From contig CAJZBQ010000033.1 of the NCBI GenBank assembly GCA_914767885.1, positions 186,001 to 250,000 on the forward strand: 64,000 nt of DNA, in the 5' to 3' direction. The notes beneath the pieces are model-generated. The model saw only the letters and a list, made by a program, of their open reading frames with translations. It did no database searches and was not told the origin of the DNA. Every line of letters starts with the position of its first letter. The stretch's first letter is position 1. This document shows, piece by piece, positions 20,001-30,487 of the stretch. Position numbers and translations under genes: made by a program. The DNA is from Blepharisma stoltei. Taxonomy: Eukaryota > Ciliophora > Heterotrichea > Heterotrichida > Blepharismidae.

Positions 20001-23000
20001 TTACACCATCTTGAAATACATTGCTCTCTAAAATCTACTGGAGATTTTCCTTCAAATTGCTACAGGAGCATGAGTACTTGTAGGGCTTCTAGAATCTGCT
20101 TTCCGCGTTTCGCACTTTTTCTTCACTGAAAAGTTAGTTTCATGTACCATTTATCCAGATCCAATATACATCACCATCTTGAAATACATTTTTTTCTAAA
20201 TTCTATTGGAGATTATCCTTCAAATCGTTACTAAAGAATGAGCATTTGTAGGGCTGCTCGAATCTGCTTTCCGCGTTTTGCACTTTTTCTTAGCTGAAGG
20301 GTTTTTTCATGAACCATTTTGTATGTACTCTCATCTTGACTTTCGCCATCTTGAAATATATTTTTCTCTAAATTCTACCGGAGATTTTCCTTCAAACTAC
20401 AACAGGAGCATTAGCACTTGTAGGGCTGCTCAAATCTGCTTTCCGCGTTTCGCACTTTTTTCCTTAGCTGAAATTTTTTTTTTATGTGCCATTTATCCAG
20501 ATCCAATATACACCACCATCTTAAAATGCATTTATCTCTAAAATCTACTGGAGATTTTTCTTCAAATTGCTACTGGAGCATGAGCACTTGTAGGACTGCT
20601 AGAATCTGCTTTCCGCGTTTCGCACTTTTGCTTAGCTGAAAAGTTAGTTTCATGTACTATTTATCCAAGCCCAATATATATCACCATCTTGAAATGCATT
20701 TATCTCTAAATTCTACTGGAGATTTTTCTTCAAATTGCTACTGGAGCCTGAGCACTTGCAGGGCTGCTAGAATCTACTTTCCGCGTTTCGCACTTAATAA
20801 AATTTCGATTAATAGTCAATACTTCTTTTTATTTTAAGAGTAAATTCTGTTGAGCTAAACATTTCACTTTGAGATAAACTTGACAATCAGATTCTGTTAT
20901 TTTGGATTTGAATAAGGCCGAATAGATCAGGATTGATTAAACATAATCATACTTGAATTTGAATTCACAAATCGTAAAATTAGAGGAATTTGATTCACAG
21001 TAATGAGTGTGTTGTCAGAGTCCATATTTAATATTTCAATTTTAAAATGGCTAGCTAAAACATTTAGGTTTGTCAAAATTTTAATAAAATGGAATCAACA
21101 CACCAATCTCAAACGGGCCAGGAGGTAAAAGTAGCAAAGTTCTTGCTTTCTCAAGCAGCAGGGAATTACGACAAAGTAATCTTATAACACTTTAGTGGTT
21201 TTAAAAAAAAGCAAATCTAACATTTATCGACCTAGTTAAGGTACTCAGTATTTTCTTCTTGCGCCACAAAACCCGTTTTGTATAGGAAATAGGCTTCGCC
21301 GTCAATCCCAAACCTCATTGCTTTCAACGCAAATACCCAAAAATAGCTATATATAAATTTTATAGAAAATTTTTTTTTCGAAATTGAAAAAAATCCTAAT
21401 TCGCAAAAATTGGAAAGCAAATGTTAATTTAATTTATAAAATTTATGTTTTAGAACTCAATTTGCTTAAAATTAAACAGAATTAGCTCTAGATTTCATTA
21501 TACTAATTATCACTTATATATCAAATTTTTTTTTCCATAAAAAAATTTTGTTCACTCACGGAGGGTGGATTTTTTGAAAAAATGGCGATTTTTCTAATGA
21601 TTTTGTTTACTCACAGAGGGGGGGAGTTATACTCTTTAAATTCTCCATAAATTTCTCTTAAATCTACCTTATGCATTTGGAATAAGTCAATAAGTCCGTC
21701 CATGCCTAATTTTTCCCACCAGCCATTTTTCTTTAATAAGGCAAAAACTCTTCTCAAAATGTTCCTCACATTGGCGCCACCACCTACGTTACTCGGCAAT
21801 GAACCATCTTCGATAATCATAAGGACAGTTCTGGTGTGGTCTAGTACAATGTACATATCTTTAATAGGAGCAATGGCCGCTTTGACTGTTTCTACAGGAA
21901 GGTTTATCATTCCTGCGATGTCTCGCCAAGTCTTGTCGACGTCGTCAACTTCATCAATATTAAGTCTGCACGACAATGGGCCGAATTTTTCCCAGACTTC
22001 TTGGTTTACATCAATTTCCAGCTTCCCTTTGAGCCAGTTAAAAGCGTTTTTAAAGACATCCATATAGCTTGTAGGAGTTCCATTGATAAGCCATGGGATT
22101 CTTTCCAGTCCAATCCCTACATCGATAACTTTGACTGGGAGTTCTTCTCTTGAGCCATCAGGAAAAGTCTTATACTGCATAAACACCATGTTTCCGACTT
22201 CAAGGCCTCCTACAAAGTACTCGACAGAAGGGCCTAAGTTCCCGCCTCCAGCCCATACATCTTCAATAAGGGTAATTTGGTCAGGGTCAATCTGTAATTC
22301 TTCAATCAGCCATCTTAGGTTAAATTCTACGCATTCTTCTTTGAAAAACACATACTGCCCAGGTAGGTTAAAGACCTGTAATCCCAGCATAATGAAGCCT
22401 GAATAATGCCTCCCAGTGATACCTATATTGTCGAGATCATTAAATCTCACTGAAAATTGTGGACAAATAAGAGGGTTAGCTGGAGCCTTCATTTCGCCTG
22501 TCACACAGTAAGGTTGGAAACAGTAAATCCCTGCTGCGACGTATTCGACATCGTTTCTCCATCTGGCGACAACTGGGTATCTTTCGATTGCTGTGCATGG
22601 AATGCGTGCTGACGTCAGCGAGTTTCTGAAGCCTTCCCAAGCTTGGGCGTATGTGATTTTGTTGCCTTTGGCGCCTTTGCCTGTCCCAACACCTATGAAT
22701 TGATAAGAACCGACACAATTAGAATCTCCACAAGTGTCACGAGCTTCAGTATGGCGCCAGTAGTTTGCTCCGCACTTATTTTTCCCTTGTGTATGGATTT
22801 ATTTTATAATTTTTATTAAAAATAATTTAAAAATAGAAATTTTTGTTATGCAGGAAGGTAGGACATTTTGCGCGATGAAAGCCGAATTGAGAGAAGACCT
22901 GGGTGGGGTAAAATAGCTCAGGGGTTTTTGCAAACTCTGGCTTTGCGAGGTTTTTCATTTCCTATATGGGTTTTACCTTTGCGGTCAGAGTTTTGATGGT

Positions 23001-23102
23001 AGCTTCTGGCTCCATATTTATATAAGTCATACCTCGGTGGATGAGCATTCTAGCGAGCTTTAGCATTTTATATAATCTGTTGGAAATTTTTCTTATACTC
23101 AT
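17005..23102 (-). CDS. AARS: Alanyl-tRNA synthetase (archaeal-type architecture)
   Basis: Charges tRNA-Ala. Start MSIRKISNRLYKM at 23102; a 15-nt intron (22963-22977); IESs at 22793-22848 (56 bp), 18676-21629 (2954 bp) and 17165-17211 (47 bp). The N-terminal part has a zinc-type cysteine cluster (FHRAKCPTF, KNKCGANYW, CGDSNC) and class II catalytic core sequence (EDVWAGGGNLGPSVE, IGLERIPW), typical of the archaeal branch rather than the usual eukaryotic form. The editing domain has HHTATH and ACCGTHC, the HxxxH and CxxxH metal sites. After the 47-bp IES the frame continues NYFKERNAENSVENSKN to TAA 17005, a charged lineage-specific tail. About 1010 residues. TGA is Trp at several positions. 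The big IES splits the aminoacylation domain just after the catalytic core. Confidence 0.93.
17165..17211. other. Short IES near AlaRS C-terminus (47 bp)
   Basis: TA at 17163-17164 and 17210-17211. Excision replaces the apparent end SSPIMF with VQDTNYFKERNAENS and adds about 54 codons that are clearly coding. The right edge keeps a GGGGAG/CTCCCC-like remnant of a MITE end. Confidence 0.6.
18751..19070. repeat. Left arm of long inverted repeat of nested element
   Basis: Begins TAGCTTTTTTCGGGTATTTG and is matched in inverse by 21025-21347. It contains a minus-strand frame starting MESTHQSQASQEAKVTKV that also opens on the other arm. Confidence 0.85.
19300..20800. repeat. Satellite-like tandem array, about 10 units of ~170 bp
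   Basis: The landmark GCTTTCCGCGTTTCGCAC recurs (with small changes) near 19323, 19490, 19580, 19740, 19920, 20097, 20265, 20437, 20608 and 20770. Each unit also carries CATCTTGA..., CTACTGGAGATTTT and GAGCACTTGTAGGGCT. Spacing is 160-180 bp except one ~90-bp partial unit. Frames in it are chance frames. Confidence 0.9.
21025..21347. repeat. Right arm of long inverted repeat of nested element
   Basis: Inverted and diverged copy of 18751-19070, carrying MESTHQSQTGQEVKVAKF in the plus orientation, then broken by stops. It ends GGGTATTTGCG-inverse followed by TAGCTATA, mirroring the other end. Confidence 0.85.
22793..22848. other. IES in AlaRS N-terminus (56 bp)
   Basis: TATG at 22791-22794 and 22847-22850. 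Collapsing gives CPTFLHTQGKNKCGANYW, joining the two halves of the cysteine-rich region. Confidence 0.85.
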
Positions 23103-24114
23103 ATTTTTGCCAATGAACTATTTACATCAAATCAAGACAAAATTTTTTTTAATTATTCAAAATATTAAAACTATTGTAATCTATAATTTAATTTAAATAT
23201 TTTGGCTAGAGATAATGACTATAAGCTTAATATTCTTTTCGATATCTAAAATAAAGATCTTAGATTGAGAAATTATTTCTGGAGGCTTGTGTTTTATTAA
23301 ACTAAAATAATTTCTTATATGATTATTTATTTAGCTTGCTAAATTTATAAATGGAGATTTCTGATAAATTTTACTATTTTAATTTTTAAAAGTATTCTAA
23401 GTACATCTTGTTTGAAATGCGCTCAAATTCAAAGATCTACTAATAATAAACTTAAAAATAAATAAATCGTATTATTCGCTAAAAATTCTTCGAGCTTTAA
23501 TTTTTTAAAGCAGAACACCAATTAAATAGCTAAATTTTTGAGATACTAAAAATGTTGCAATTTTCCAAAAATTTCTTTTTATTAACACTTAAATTTTTAT
23601 AAAGAGCATTTTTATGTCTTCTACACCCTTTGAGTGATAATAATTTAAATATTTAATTCATAAGTTCTATATTGAATTATTAATTATTTAAATTTTAATA
23701 TATAAGTGTATTCATATTGATATATTACGGATAAATAAGAATCCACCAGATACTTAGCTATGTCTAGTCAAATCAAGCCAGTTAAGAAATTCTTCCAGCT
23801 CATTATAAAATATGAGAGAATTTTGCAAGAGTTAAACGTTAGAATATAAGCACTGAATAAGAGATATCCCTTATCTCATTATTTATAATCCAATAGTAAC
23901 TATTTATCTATATATCTATATTCCAATAATTTTGAAAGCTTCTATCGTGCTAAAGCCTTCATTAAATGCCCCGCAATTTCTATCTTAAGATAATCATATA
24001 ATTCTTTATTATAAAATTATTAGGCATCTAGAACTCTCAGATTTTCTTTAATTTTAATCGTGAATTAAATCCCAACTATAAATTATAGCTAGCTCTATTA
24101 GATTTGTTAATCAT
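23103..24114. other. AT-rich spacer without recognised gene
   Basis: About 1 kb of A/T-rich DNA between the AlaRS start and the 3' end of the ubiquitin-like gene. I find no coding-looking frame, TIR or RNA gene. The AlaRS promoter must lie at its low end. Confidence 0.5.
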
Positions 24115-24597
24115 TTATTCTAAGATTCTTGCAGTTAATATTGCTCCACTCTGTATTTGTGGGTAATCAGCCAATGAAAGTGGCCCTAGTAGCTTGCGGC
24201 CTTCAAAAAACAGTTCCTACATGTCTCTTACAATTGATTCAAATTGATAGTCTGTTTGGCTTGAAATTTTATAGACAACCCAATCAATGTTAACTCCAGC
24301 TTTGAACTGAATTTATATTACATCATCTTCAATCAGGTGGAAAAAGCACATTTTCTTTTTTCTACCTCATTTTTTTGATATAAAAAATGACTTTAATAAC
24401 CATTTGCAATTTTTTTAGCTAAAATGGGTTTAAAAAGTACAGTGTTTTTCCGCTTCACCTTCTTCAATCCTTCTGCCGTCTGGTAACGCTATAATTAGCC
24501 TAATTGTATTTCCTGCAATTTCTTCGCTTTCCTCATGTGATGTTTTTACCTCATCAGTATCTCTTCCTTCTCTATTCAGATTCAGCGGAGATGCCAT
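24115..24597 (-). CDS. Ubiquitin-like domain protein
   Basis: Too fragmented to show as one frame: ATG at 24597, a 75-bp IES (24365-24439), two 15-nt introns (24307-24321 and 24217-24231), stop 24115. The assembled protein has about 126 residues: an acidic leader (EVKTSHEESEEIAG), then a beta-grasp pattern NTIRLIIALPDGRRIEE ... YQFESIELFFEGRKLLGPLSLADYPQIQSGAIL. The LFF-GR-L-----L-dY-i--G-iL pattern is that of ubiquitin and its relatives. There is no C-terminal GG, so it is a type II (non-conjugated) ubiquitin-like protein. The exact family is not assigned. Confidence 0.75.
24365..24439. other. IES in ubiquitin-like gene (75 bp)
   Basis: TA at 24363-24364 and 24438-24439; removal joins AEKHC to RKKKMCFFHLIEDD and continues in frame to the first 15-nt intron. 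Confidence 0.7.
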
Positions 24598-24684
24598 TAT
24601 TATTGATTATAAATCTTCGAAAATTTTATTTTGTTTTAGTTAATTTACCATAATTTTTAAACTTAAATCTTAATTAGCTACTTA

Positions 24685-27181
24685 TTAGCAGCAGCCTCCT
24701 TTTTTTTCTTCACGGTTTTCCTTCATGAATTCTACTAAAGGCTCTGGGGCATATACTGAGGTGCCGTTTGATTTTTCATCGATTAAGAAAGCCTGGATAA
24801 TGGTTTCACATGCCATGGAGTAGACACTCATAAAGAGTGAAGCTACTAAATAGCAGACAATGATAAACACAACGGTAGGAGGAATAGGTGAAGAAATGTT
24901 TTCTGAGTAGTAATCAGTATCCTGACAATCTATAAAATATATATTAATATAAAAGTCTATTTTAATATTTTGTAAAAATATGATATAATTTTACTGTATA
25001 TTATATCAAAAATTAAGAATGATAGCATATTAGTGATTATAACATATCCAAGCCATGCAGTAAGCAGAGTAATCAAAACTTTCCCTAAAAAGTTAAGAAT
25101 TGTCCCTACACCTCCTAAAATTGTATATCTTGCTGCATTTTCTATCATCAGTGTAAACGCACTTTGAGCTGCAGTACAGAAATTTTCTCCAGACATCGCA
25201 ACTCTTATATACGCCTGGGTATTCAAAAACTTCACAAATCTTTCAAAGCAGCTCACCAAACAATTTAAGCAGCTGCAGCAGCACTTCAAAGCAGGGTTGC
25301 TATCACCCCCAGCTTCCTTATAAATTTTTTCTGAAATAAGCCTCAGCAGCCATTTAATCAAAATTACGAGTGAGAGTATAAAAGACCCAAAAGCCACTGA
25401 CCCAATATGATAGAAAATTCCATATTTCGTCGCAGTGCATATAGGGCTTTCGTCTTTTTTAGCTCTGAAGTACCAAATGCAGCAAGCACAAGCAATGATA
25501 AACTCAGTCATGGCGACTTTAAAAGCATCAATCCATAAAATCCCTAAAAACTCGAACCAAAAAGCGTTTCTTAAGGTCTGGTCAAATTTAATGTGAGCCA
25601 TTGCTGAGTATTTTTCTTTTTTTTCGACAGTTCCTGAGGAGTATAAGTAGACTAAAGCGATAACCCAGAAAGTGATTGTGAGTATGCTGATTAAAAACAT
25701 AACGACTGGGACGAGGAGAGATTCCCAGACATCTGCAATGAAGAGGGAGGCAGATTTCATGATGGCTACAGCAAGTTCGATTCTTTTTCTCATACAGATG
25801 ATTAGGAGTAAGGAAAGGCCTGCGATGATATAGCATAAAATAGCGACAATTCTGAGGGCTGTATTTGTTTTGGTGCTTTCTGCTCCGCCGTAGTATTCTT
25901 TGGCACTGTAATCTAGGAAAAGTCCGAATAGAACAAATAGCCCGATGATTGCTGCAAAACTGAGCCATAATGCACATCCTACGAAAAATCTGACAAATAT
26001 CATGTAGAGTATTGATATAACGATTGCCATGCCGAGTACACCAAGCACCATAGACCAGCAGACAGCAATATCAGTCATATATTGAGTGAATTGGTCAGAT
26101 TCAATATAATCTTGTGAGGGAGATTTGTAAAAACAAATAATTTTTTTCTATGAGGTTTTTCTTTATATAAAATTAAACTTTTAAGCAATATCTATATGAA
26201 AACCCAAATGCCTCAAAAAATAGATAAAATATTAATGTTTCTAACTCTTACGACAGATATCATAATAGTTATTGGCCATCTCTAATAGAATATAAATAAA
26301 AATTCAAGATTTATATTAAATTTATTTATTGTATTTTCTCATATTTTTTTAAATTTAGGCACCAAGATGTATGATCCTGTTTGTATTAAATTTATATGCA
26401 CCAAGGAAGGTAAGGAAAAGATAGAGACTAATAATCCATGAACTTTTCAGTTTTTCCACCTATAGCATCAGGGTTTGGAAGACAAGCTTTTCCAAGCACA
26501 GAGCTGGACTCATAAGGCTCATAATCATAAATGCCTCCATCCTTAGTGGTCGCTGTAAATGCACAGCTTGTAACCCATGTATTTGGATAGCACTCAACTA
26601 CATCAGTGTAATTCTTTGGGCAAGATTTGACACAAGTGGTATATTTGGTACTTTCGTCAGGATTTACATAGTAAAGGTAAGGATAGTCTGCTGTAACTGT
26701 ATCGCTAAGCCCACACTGGTTGCCTGAAGAGTCGTAAGGGTAAAGCACCATATCAGGGTTACCATTTTTGAAACCAAAGATGCCAATAACTATCATGGCA
26801 GCTACGAATACAGTGAAAATGAAAGTACAGAGGATATCTGTGCATCTTCTTTCTTTGACTGGGCCATCTCTTATTCTTCCTTTATGAATTAGCAAAATTT
26901 TAAGGGAAATTTATTTTTTTTAATTTTGCATGCAAATTTTTATATGTTTTTTTTGAAATCTAAAAAAATCCAAATTTGAAGGAAATATGAATTCAATATG
27001 TGAATATTATTTTTAAATGTAAGTTGCTATAAAATTTAATAGAGTAGCTAGAGATTTTATTATAATAATCGTTACTTATATATTGCAGCTCACAGAGGCT
27101 TCATCAGGATTTCACAATGCTTTTCTGCTCGCTCACAAATAGGGGAGTTAAATCTTGGTCTACAGCTTTATAGTCAGCCAT
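24685..27181 (-). CDS. Choline transporter-like protein (SLC44/CTL)
   Basis: Polytopic membrane protein of the CTL/SLC44 family (choline or related transport). Start MADYKAVDQDL at 27181. IESs at 26892-27150 (decayed family A), 26109-26433 and about 24933-25003. The assembled N-terminus reads IHKGRIRDGPVKERRCTDILCTFIF, the diagnostic RkCTDi motif before the first membrane helix. A Cys-rich extracellular loop (DYPYLYYVNPDES, CVKSCP) follows, then about nine more hydrophobic helices. The last segment has VVFIIVCYLVASLFMSVYSMACETIIQAFLIDEKSNG, the conserved C-terminal region, and ends KKGGCC. About 640 residues, normal for the family. Confidence 0.93.
24933..25003. other. IES in SLC44 gene (~71 bp)
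   Basis: The frame upstream ends in a run of A/T codons, and the downstream exon starts DCQDTDYYSENISS. A TA register removing 71 bp gives FLIFDIDCQDTDYY. Several alternative TA pairs exist, so the exact edges are uncertain. Confidence 0.6.
26109..26433. other. IES in SLC44 gene (325 bp)
   Basis: The repeat ATAATC occurs at 26106-26111 and 26431-26436. Collapsing it gives KFMDYIESDQFTQYMTDIAVCW, joining the extracellular loop to the second membrane helix. Confidence 0.85.
26892..27150. mobile_element. IES: decayed family-A MITE (259 bp)
   Basis: TA at 26890-26891 and 27149-27150; excision gives VDQDLIHKGRIRDGP. One end still reads GCTCGCTCACAAATAGGGGAG; the interior keeps the family-A order of motifs but is heavily diverged. 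Confidence 0.85.
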
Positions 27182-27335
27182 ATTTTATATTCAGTTTAAG
27201 AATTCATTCGACTTAACTTAATATTCCTTATCTTTAGCTGTAAAATCTTTATTAGCAACTCTATTGTAATTAATAGCTTATACACAATATGTTTATTTTA
27301 AATAAAATAAATTCTTCGACAAAAATTGAACTTAT

Positions 27336-27575
27336 TTAATCTTTACTTGTAGGACTTGGCAGTCTTTGAAAGGACATCTGTTTGGTCATTGAAAAACTTG
27401 TTTGGGTTGGAGGTCGCTTCAATCGTGGAGTGGAATTGGTGCGAGAATAAGATCGTTGGAAAGGAGAAATTTCAAATGTCTCTTGGCGAGAAAAACTGAT
27501 AAAGGATTTCAAGACAATAAAAATATGGAGCCACCCGAATTTTCTTTTTCCGAACAGAAATTCCACTTTGTCCAA
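27336..27575 (-). CDS. Possible exon of Ser/Arg-rich protein
   Basis: The frame ends SRQETFEISPFQRSYSRTNSTPRLKRPPTQ...LPSPTSKD at TAA 27336. The composition (Ser, Arg, Thr, Pro) is like the frame at 28096-28323 on the same strand, so both may be exons of one gene split by the G/C-rich block between them. No junction could be proven. The hydrophobic stretch near its start may be non-coding. Confidence 0.35.
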   Translation of the reverse strand: MDKVEFLFGKRKFGWLHIFIVLKSFISFSRQETFEISPFQRSYSRTNSTPRLKRPPTQTSFSMTKQMSFQRLPSPTSKD

Positions 27576-28095
27576 TTTTAATTATGAGGTTTGGCTTCTC
27601 TCAGCGAATTTGTCCTACAAAGGCAGAGTATCCAGGCCCAGAGATCTGCAGTGCTGGAGTCTTATCCCGAGTAAATTTAATTCTATCATTGAAACGCAAG
27701 TCTAAGGCGTGGAGAACCTTTGACCGCACGACGGACCTAAGAGCTGCCTAAGACTCCAAAAGAAAAAATTATCAAGATTGGGTTGAGTCAGAGGCTAGAC
27801 AGGTACCGAACGCGTCTTCCTAGATGATAATTCAAAGAAAGGTAACTTGACATAGAAGGTTTAGAGAATTAATGAATTTAGTTAAATTACTTCTGCCTTC
27901 TAAGAGCTGTCCCAAATAATTTCTGATAAAATCTCAGTCTGATCTAAAAATATAATTTCTGATAAAATCATTATCGTTATCATTTGGACATTGTCGGATG
28001 GTAGAAGTAAACACCATTTGGGCATGGCCGTACTTTCCCTCTCTTCCTAGCCCAGAATCTCCAAGAGTAGTCCATAAAAACATTAGACTTTTAAA
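27576..28095. mobile_element. G/C-richer block, probable degenerate retroelement
   Basis: About 500 bp with base composition unlike the neighbours, frames closed by UAA/UAG, and no clear terminal repeats. It separates two similar-looking coding fragments on the minus strand and may be an IES, but no direct repeat could be fixed. Confidence 0.35.
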
Positions 28096-28323
28096 TTAAG
28101 AATTAATAAAGGTTTTCTGGGGAGAAGGGGTTCTAATAAATTGCTGAGATCTTATTAAAGGTCCATCTGCTCGAGAATGAGGATTTACTCTTAGGGGTTT
28201 TACGGTTTTTGTAAATTGAGATAAGTGTTTTCCAAATGGGTTAGTTATATAAGGAGTCTGTATGTTGTCCCTAAATAAAAATTGAGATCTTTGTATTTGA
28301 TAAGTTGTATTATTTTTTGACAT
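28096..28323 (-). CDS. Possible exon of basic, disordered protein
   Basis: MSKNNTTYQIQRSQFLFRDN at 28323 to TAA 28096; 75 residues, rich in Arg, Ser, Pro and Gln. Codon use looks coding. It probably continues beyond 28096 after elimination of intervening DNA. No family recognised. Confidence 0.4.
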   Translation of the reverse strand: MSKNNTTYQIQRSQFLFRDNIQTPYITNPFGKHLSQFTKTVKPLRVNPHSRADGPLIRSQQFIRTPSPQKTFINS

Positions 28324-28679
28324 TTATTAAGGCAAACTTACTTTTTTATTTAAAATAAGAAAAACCCTCCTGATCTTGCTTTTATTTATAAAATGCTTTG
28401 AATTTCTCATAAATAATAGAGATTTCTAGCCCTAAAATAATGGTTTCTAGCGCATTTTAATCTTTAGCATTTTAAAGCTGAATTTTCTAGCCTATCTCAA
28501 AAGAACTCATAATTAATCTAGCATTATTAATATATAAATTTCAGCGCATTTAATATTTAAATCGATTTTTTAGCTAATTTTCATATCTCACATACAATTT
28601 CTCTACAAATTAATTTGCCTATTATTTTACTTACTCATAATCTTTTTTATACTGCATTCCTTATAAATGGGAGGAATAA

Positions 28680-29070
28680 AATGGTGATATTGACGGAAAT
28701 TGGTCTCAGTGGTGCACTTCCTATGGAGCAGGTCGAAATCATCCTGATGAAGCTGAAAAAAGAGCTCTATTGAAGTAGGCCTTCAGGTTCAGGAGCTTTG
28801 CCGAAAGGGATGTTTTGTTTCTCCCCTGAAGGTTTTTCCTGTCCCTGTCAGAGGGGCTAAACAGTTTTTGCCTCTCATATCTATCGAGGCTATCGGGGCA
28901 CCGATAAAAGGTAGCTCTCCTTGAAGCTGATCCTTAGGCTAGGTGAGTTTTGCCAGAAACTTTTAAGAGGGTGGAATTTAGGTTGAGCCTTACACCATTT
29001 GGACTCAGGTGTATATCCACAGTGTAGGCTGCCTTTCCTGGAGTCAAGGCAGCCGACTAGTCCACTTCTG
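28680..29070 (-). mobile_element. Repeat family R1 copy (~390 bp, minus orientation)
   Basis: In reverse it matches the insert at 42025-42462: near the start TATACGGCCAGAAGTGG versus AACTGGCCATAAGTGG, then a shared CTTCAGGGGAGAAACAAAAC, then ATTTCCGT...CACCATTT at the end. Distinctly G/C-rich. With TGA as Trp one frame is open through it, but the repeat nature argues against a host gene. Confidence 0.7.
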
Positions 29071-29108
29071 GCCGTATAAAACATTTTTAATTTTCGCTAA
29101 CTTTATAA

Positions 29109-30469
29109 ATGGATAAAAGAGCAACATTAGAAGAGTATAAAGAAACGCTATCTGAGATGACTAGAGAAAAAGAAAAGCTTCTAATGGTTCTTAATAATAC
29201 GAAAAATCTAGAAAATGAAGAAAAGTCTGAGTCTGAGAAGAAATTGGATTCAGATATAGAGAATTCGAAGAAAATAATTTATGGGCTGCATGATAATATT
29301 ATCAAAGTCAGAGATGAAAATAGAAAACTTGCAGTTGAAAAAGATTGGCTGCAATGAAAACTACCAAAAAAGTAATTTTTATTAAGGCCAAATGAACTTA
29401 AAATTCTAGAAGAGAAGCTAAATCTCCATTTATTTATAACAAAACCATTGAAAATGCACCTTTTTTTGAAACAAAAAATTTTGCTTGCTCACAAGAGAGA
29501 GGACTAAGTAAACTTAAAGATGAAAATAAACAGCTTGCAGAGGAAAAAGAAACCTTATCTAAAGAGAAGTCTAAAGAATCAATGAAAAGCATCAGAAATG
29601 AAGATCCAAATCTGTATTTTTTGATAAAAAGAATAAACCAAGCTGAAGAACAAAATAAGCAGTACAGCCAAATGCTAAGAGATTTAATTGATGAAAGAAA
29701 TAAAACTATTTTTGAGTACTCAGAGATTACTAAAAAACTTAACTTCGAAGAACAGCAACGAGAAAAGCTAAAAAACGCTGATTTAGTTATACTTGAATGT
29801 GAAGGCAGAATAAAGGATTTAAGAGAAAAATTAGAAGAAAGAAAAAAAATGCTTTTTGAAGCTGAAACCCACAGAGCGGCTTCTAAAAATGATGAAGTAG
29901 TCGAAATGTACCATAAAATATCTAAAGAAGCTAAAAACTGGGCAGACACAGAAGAAAGCTTAAGAAAAGAGCTAGACGAATTAATATGTACAATCGAAAT
30001 TGAAAGAGTTCAAGGAATCAAACTCAACCCTCCTGAGTTTAACCAAAAGCTGAGGATTGAAATGAAATTAATGGAGGCAGAAATTTCAGTAAAAAGTAAA
30101 GAGTTAAAAGAAAGAGAAAAAATGCTACTTCAGTTGCAAGTAAAATATGGCCAATTGATGAAAATCACTCCTGAAGAAAAACTTATAAGAAGCAGAAGCG
30201 CAAATCATCTACAGCAGCAGCCGAAATTAGAGAAGAATTTTGAAGATGATACGAAAAAAAGGAGATTTATTAGTAAAAATCCACCTGCTCGGAAAGTTGA
30301 TAAAAGAAGGCAAAAGCTAATAGACCAGCTTACTAAAAGTCTTGTAGAAGGGCAGACAGTTGAAGCCTTAAATACGCTAAAAAACTACGGAAAACCTAAC
30401 CAAGGACTTGCAAGTAAAATTATTGAGCTAAATCGTGGAGAATTCTTATCAAAGATGAAGAATACATAA
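29109..30469 (+). CDS. Long coiled-coil protein
   Basis: Start MDKRATLEEYKETLSEMTRE at 29109. A 15-nt intron (29372-29386) and an 86-bp IES (29421-29506) link DWLQWKLPKKPNELKILEEKL to SKLKDENKQLAEEKETLSK. Nearly the whole length is heptad-rich Glu/Lys coiled coil. The last ~90 residues (KKRRFISKNPPARKVDKRRQ ... YGKPNQGLASKIIELNRGEF) are basic and globular-looking. Probably cytoskeletal; no family fixed. About 415 residues. Confidence 0.8.
29421..29506. mobile_element. IES: internally deleted family-A MITE (86 bp)
   Basis: TA(A) at 29419-29420 and 29505-29506. It retains CTCC near one end, ACAAAACCATTG, and a TTTTGCTTGCTCAC end, all family-A landmarks, with the middle gone. Excision joins EEKL to SKLKDENK. 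It illustrates how a short IES can arise from a MITE. Confidence 0.8.
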
Positions 30470-30487
30470 TATTTAAACTAATTTTCA

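Larger units (their letters stand above)
18676..21629. mobile_element. IES: family-A MITE carrying a nested 2.6-kb element (2954 bp)
   Basis: TTA flanks at 18673-18675 and 21627-21629. The outer shell is family A: hairpin end at 18676-18750, and body plus right TIR at 21348-21629. At the T-A-T-A near 18751 a second element with long inverted ends is inserted. Excision restores EFKEYKSFRSIIEGEYERW in AlaRS, so the whole nest leaves as one IES. Confidence 0.92.

Noticed and set aside
19300-20800. CRISPR-like array
   Set aside because: Units are ~170 bp contiguous tandem repeats without short repeats and unique spacers, in a eukaryote.
19625-20837. Short frames in the satellite array
   Set aside because: Same frame fragments recur with each repeat unit; no coding signal.
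28680-29070. ~130-codon frame open if TGA is Trp
   Set aside because: The DNA is a dispersed repeat (copy at 42025) and the translation resembles no protein.
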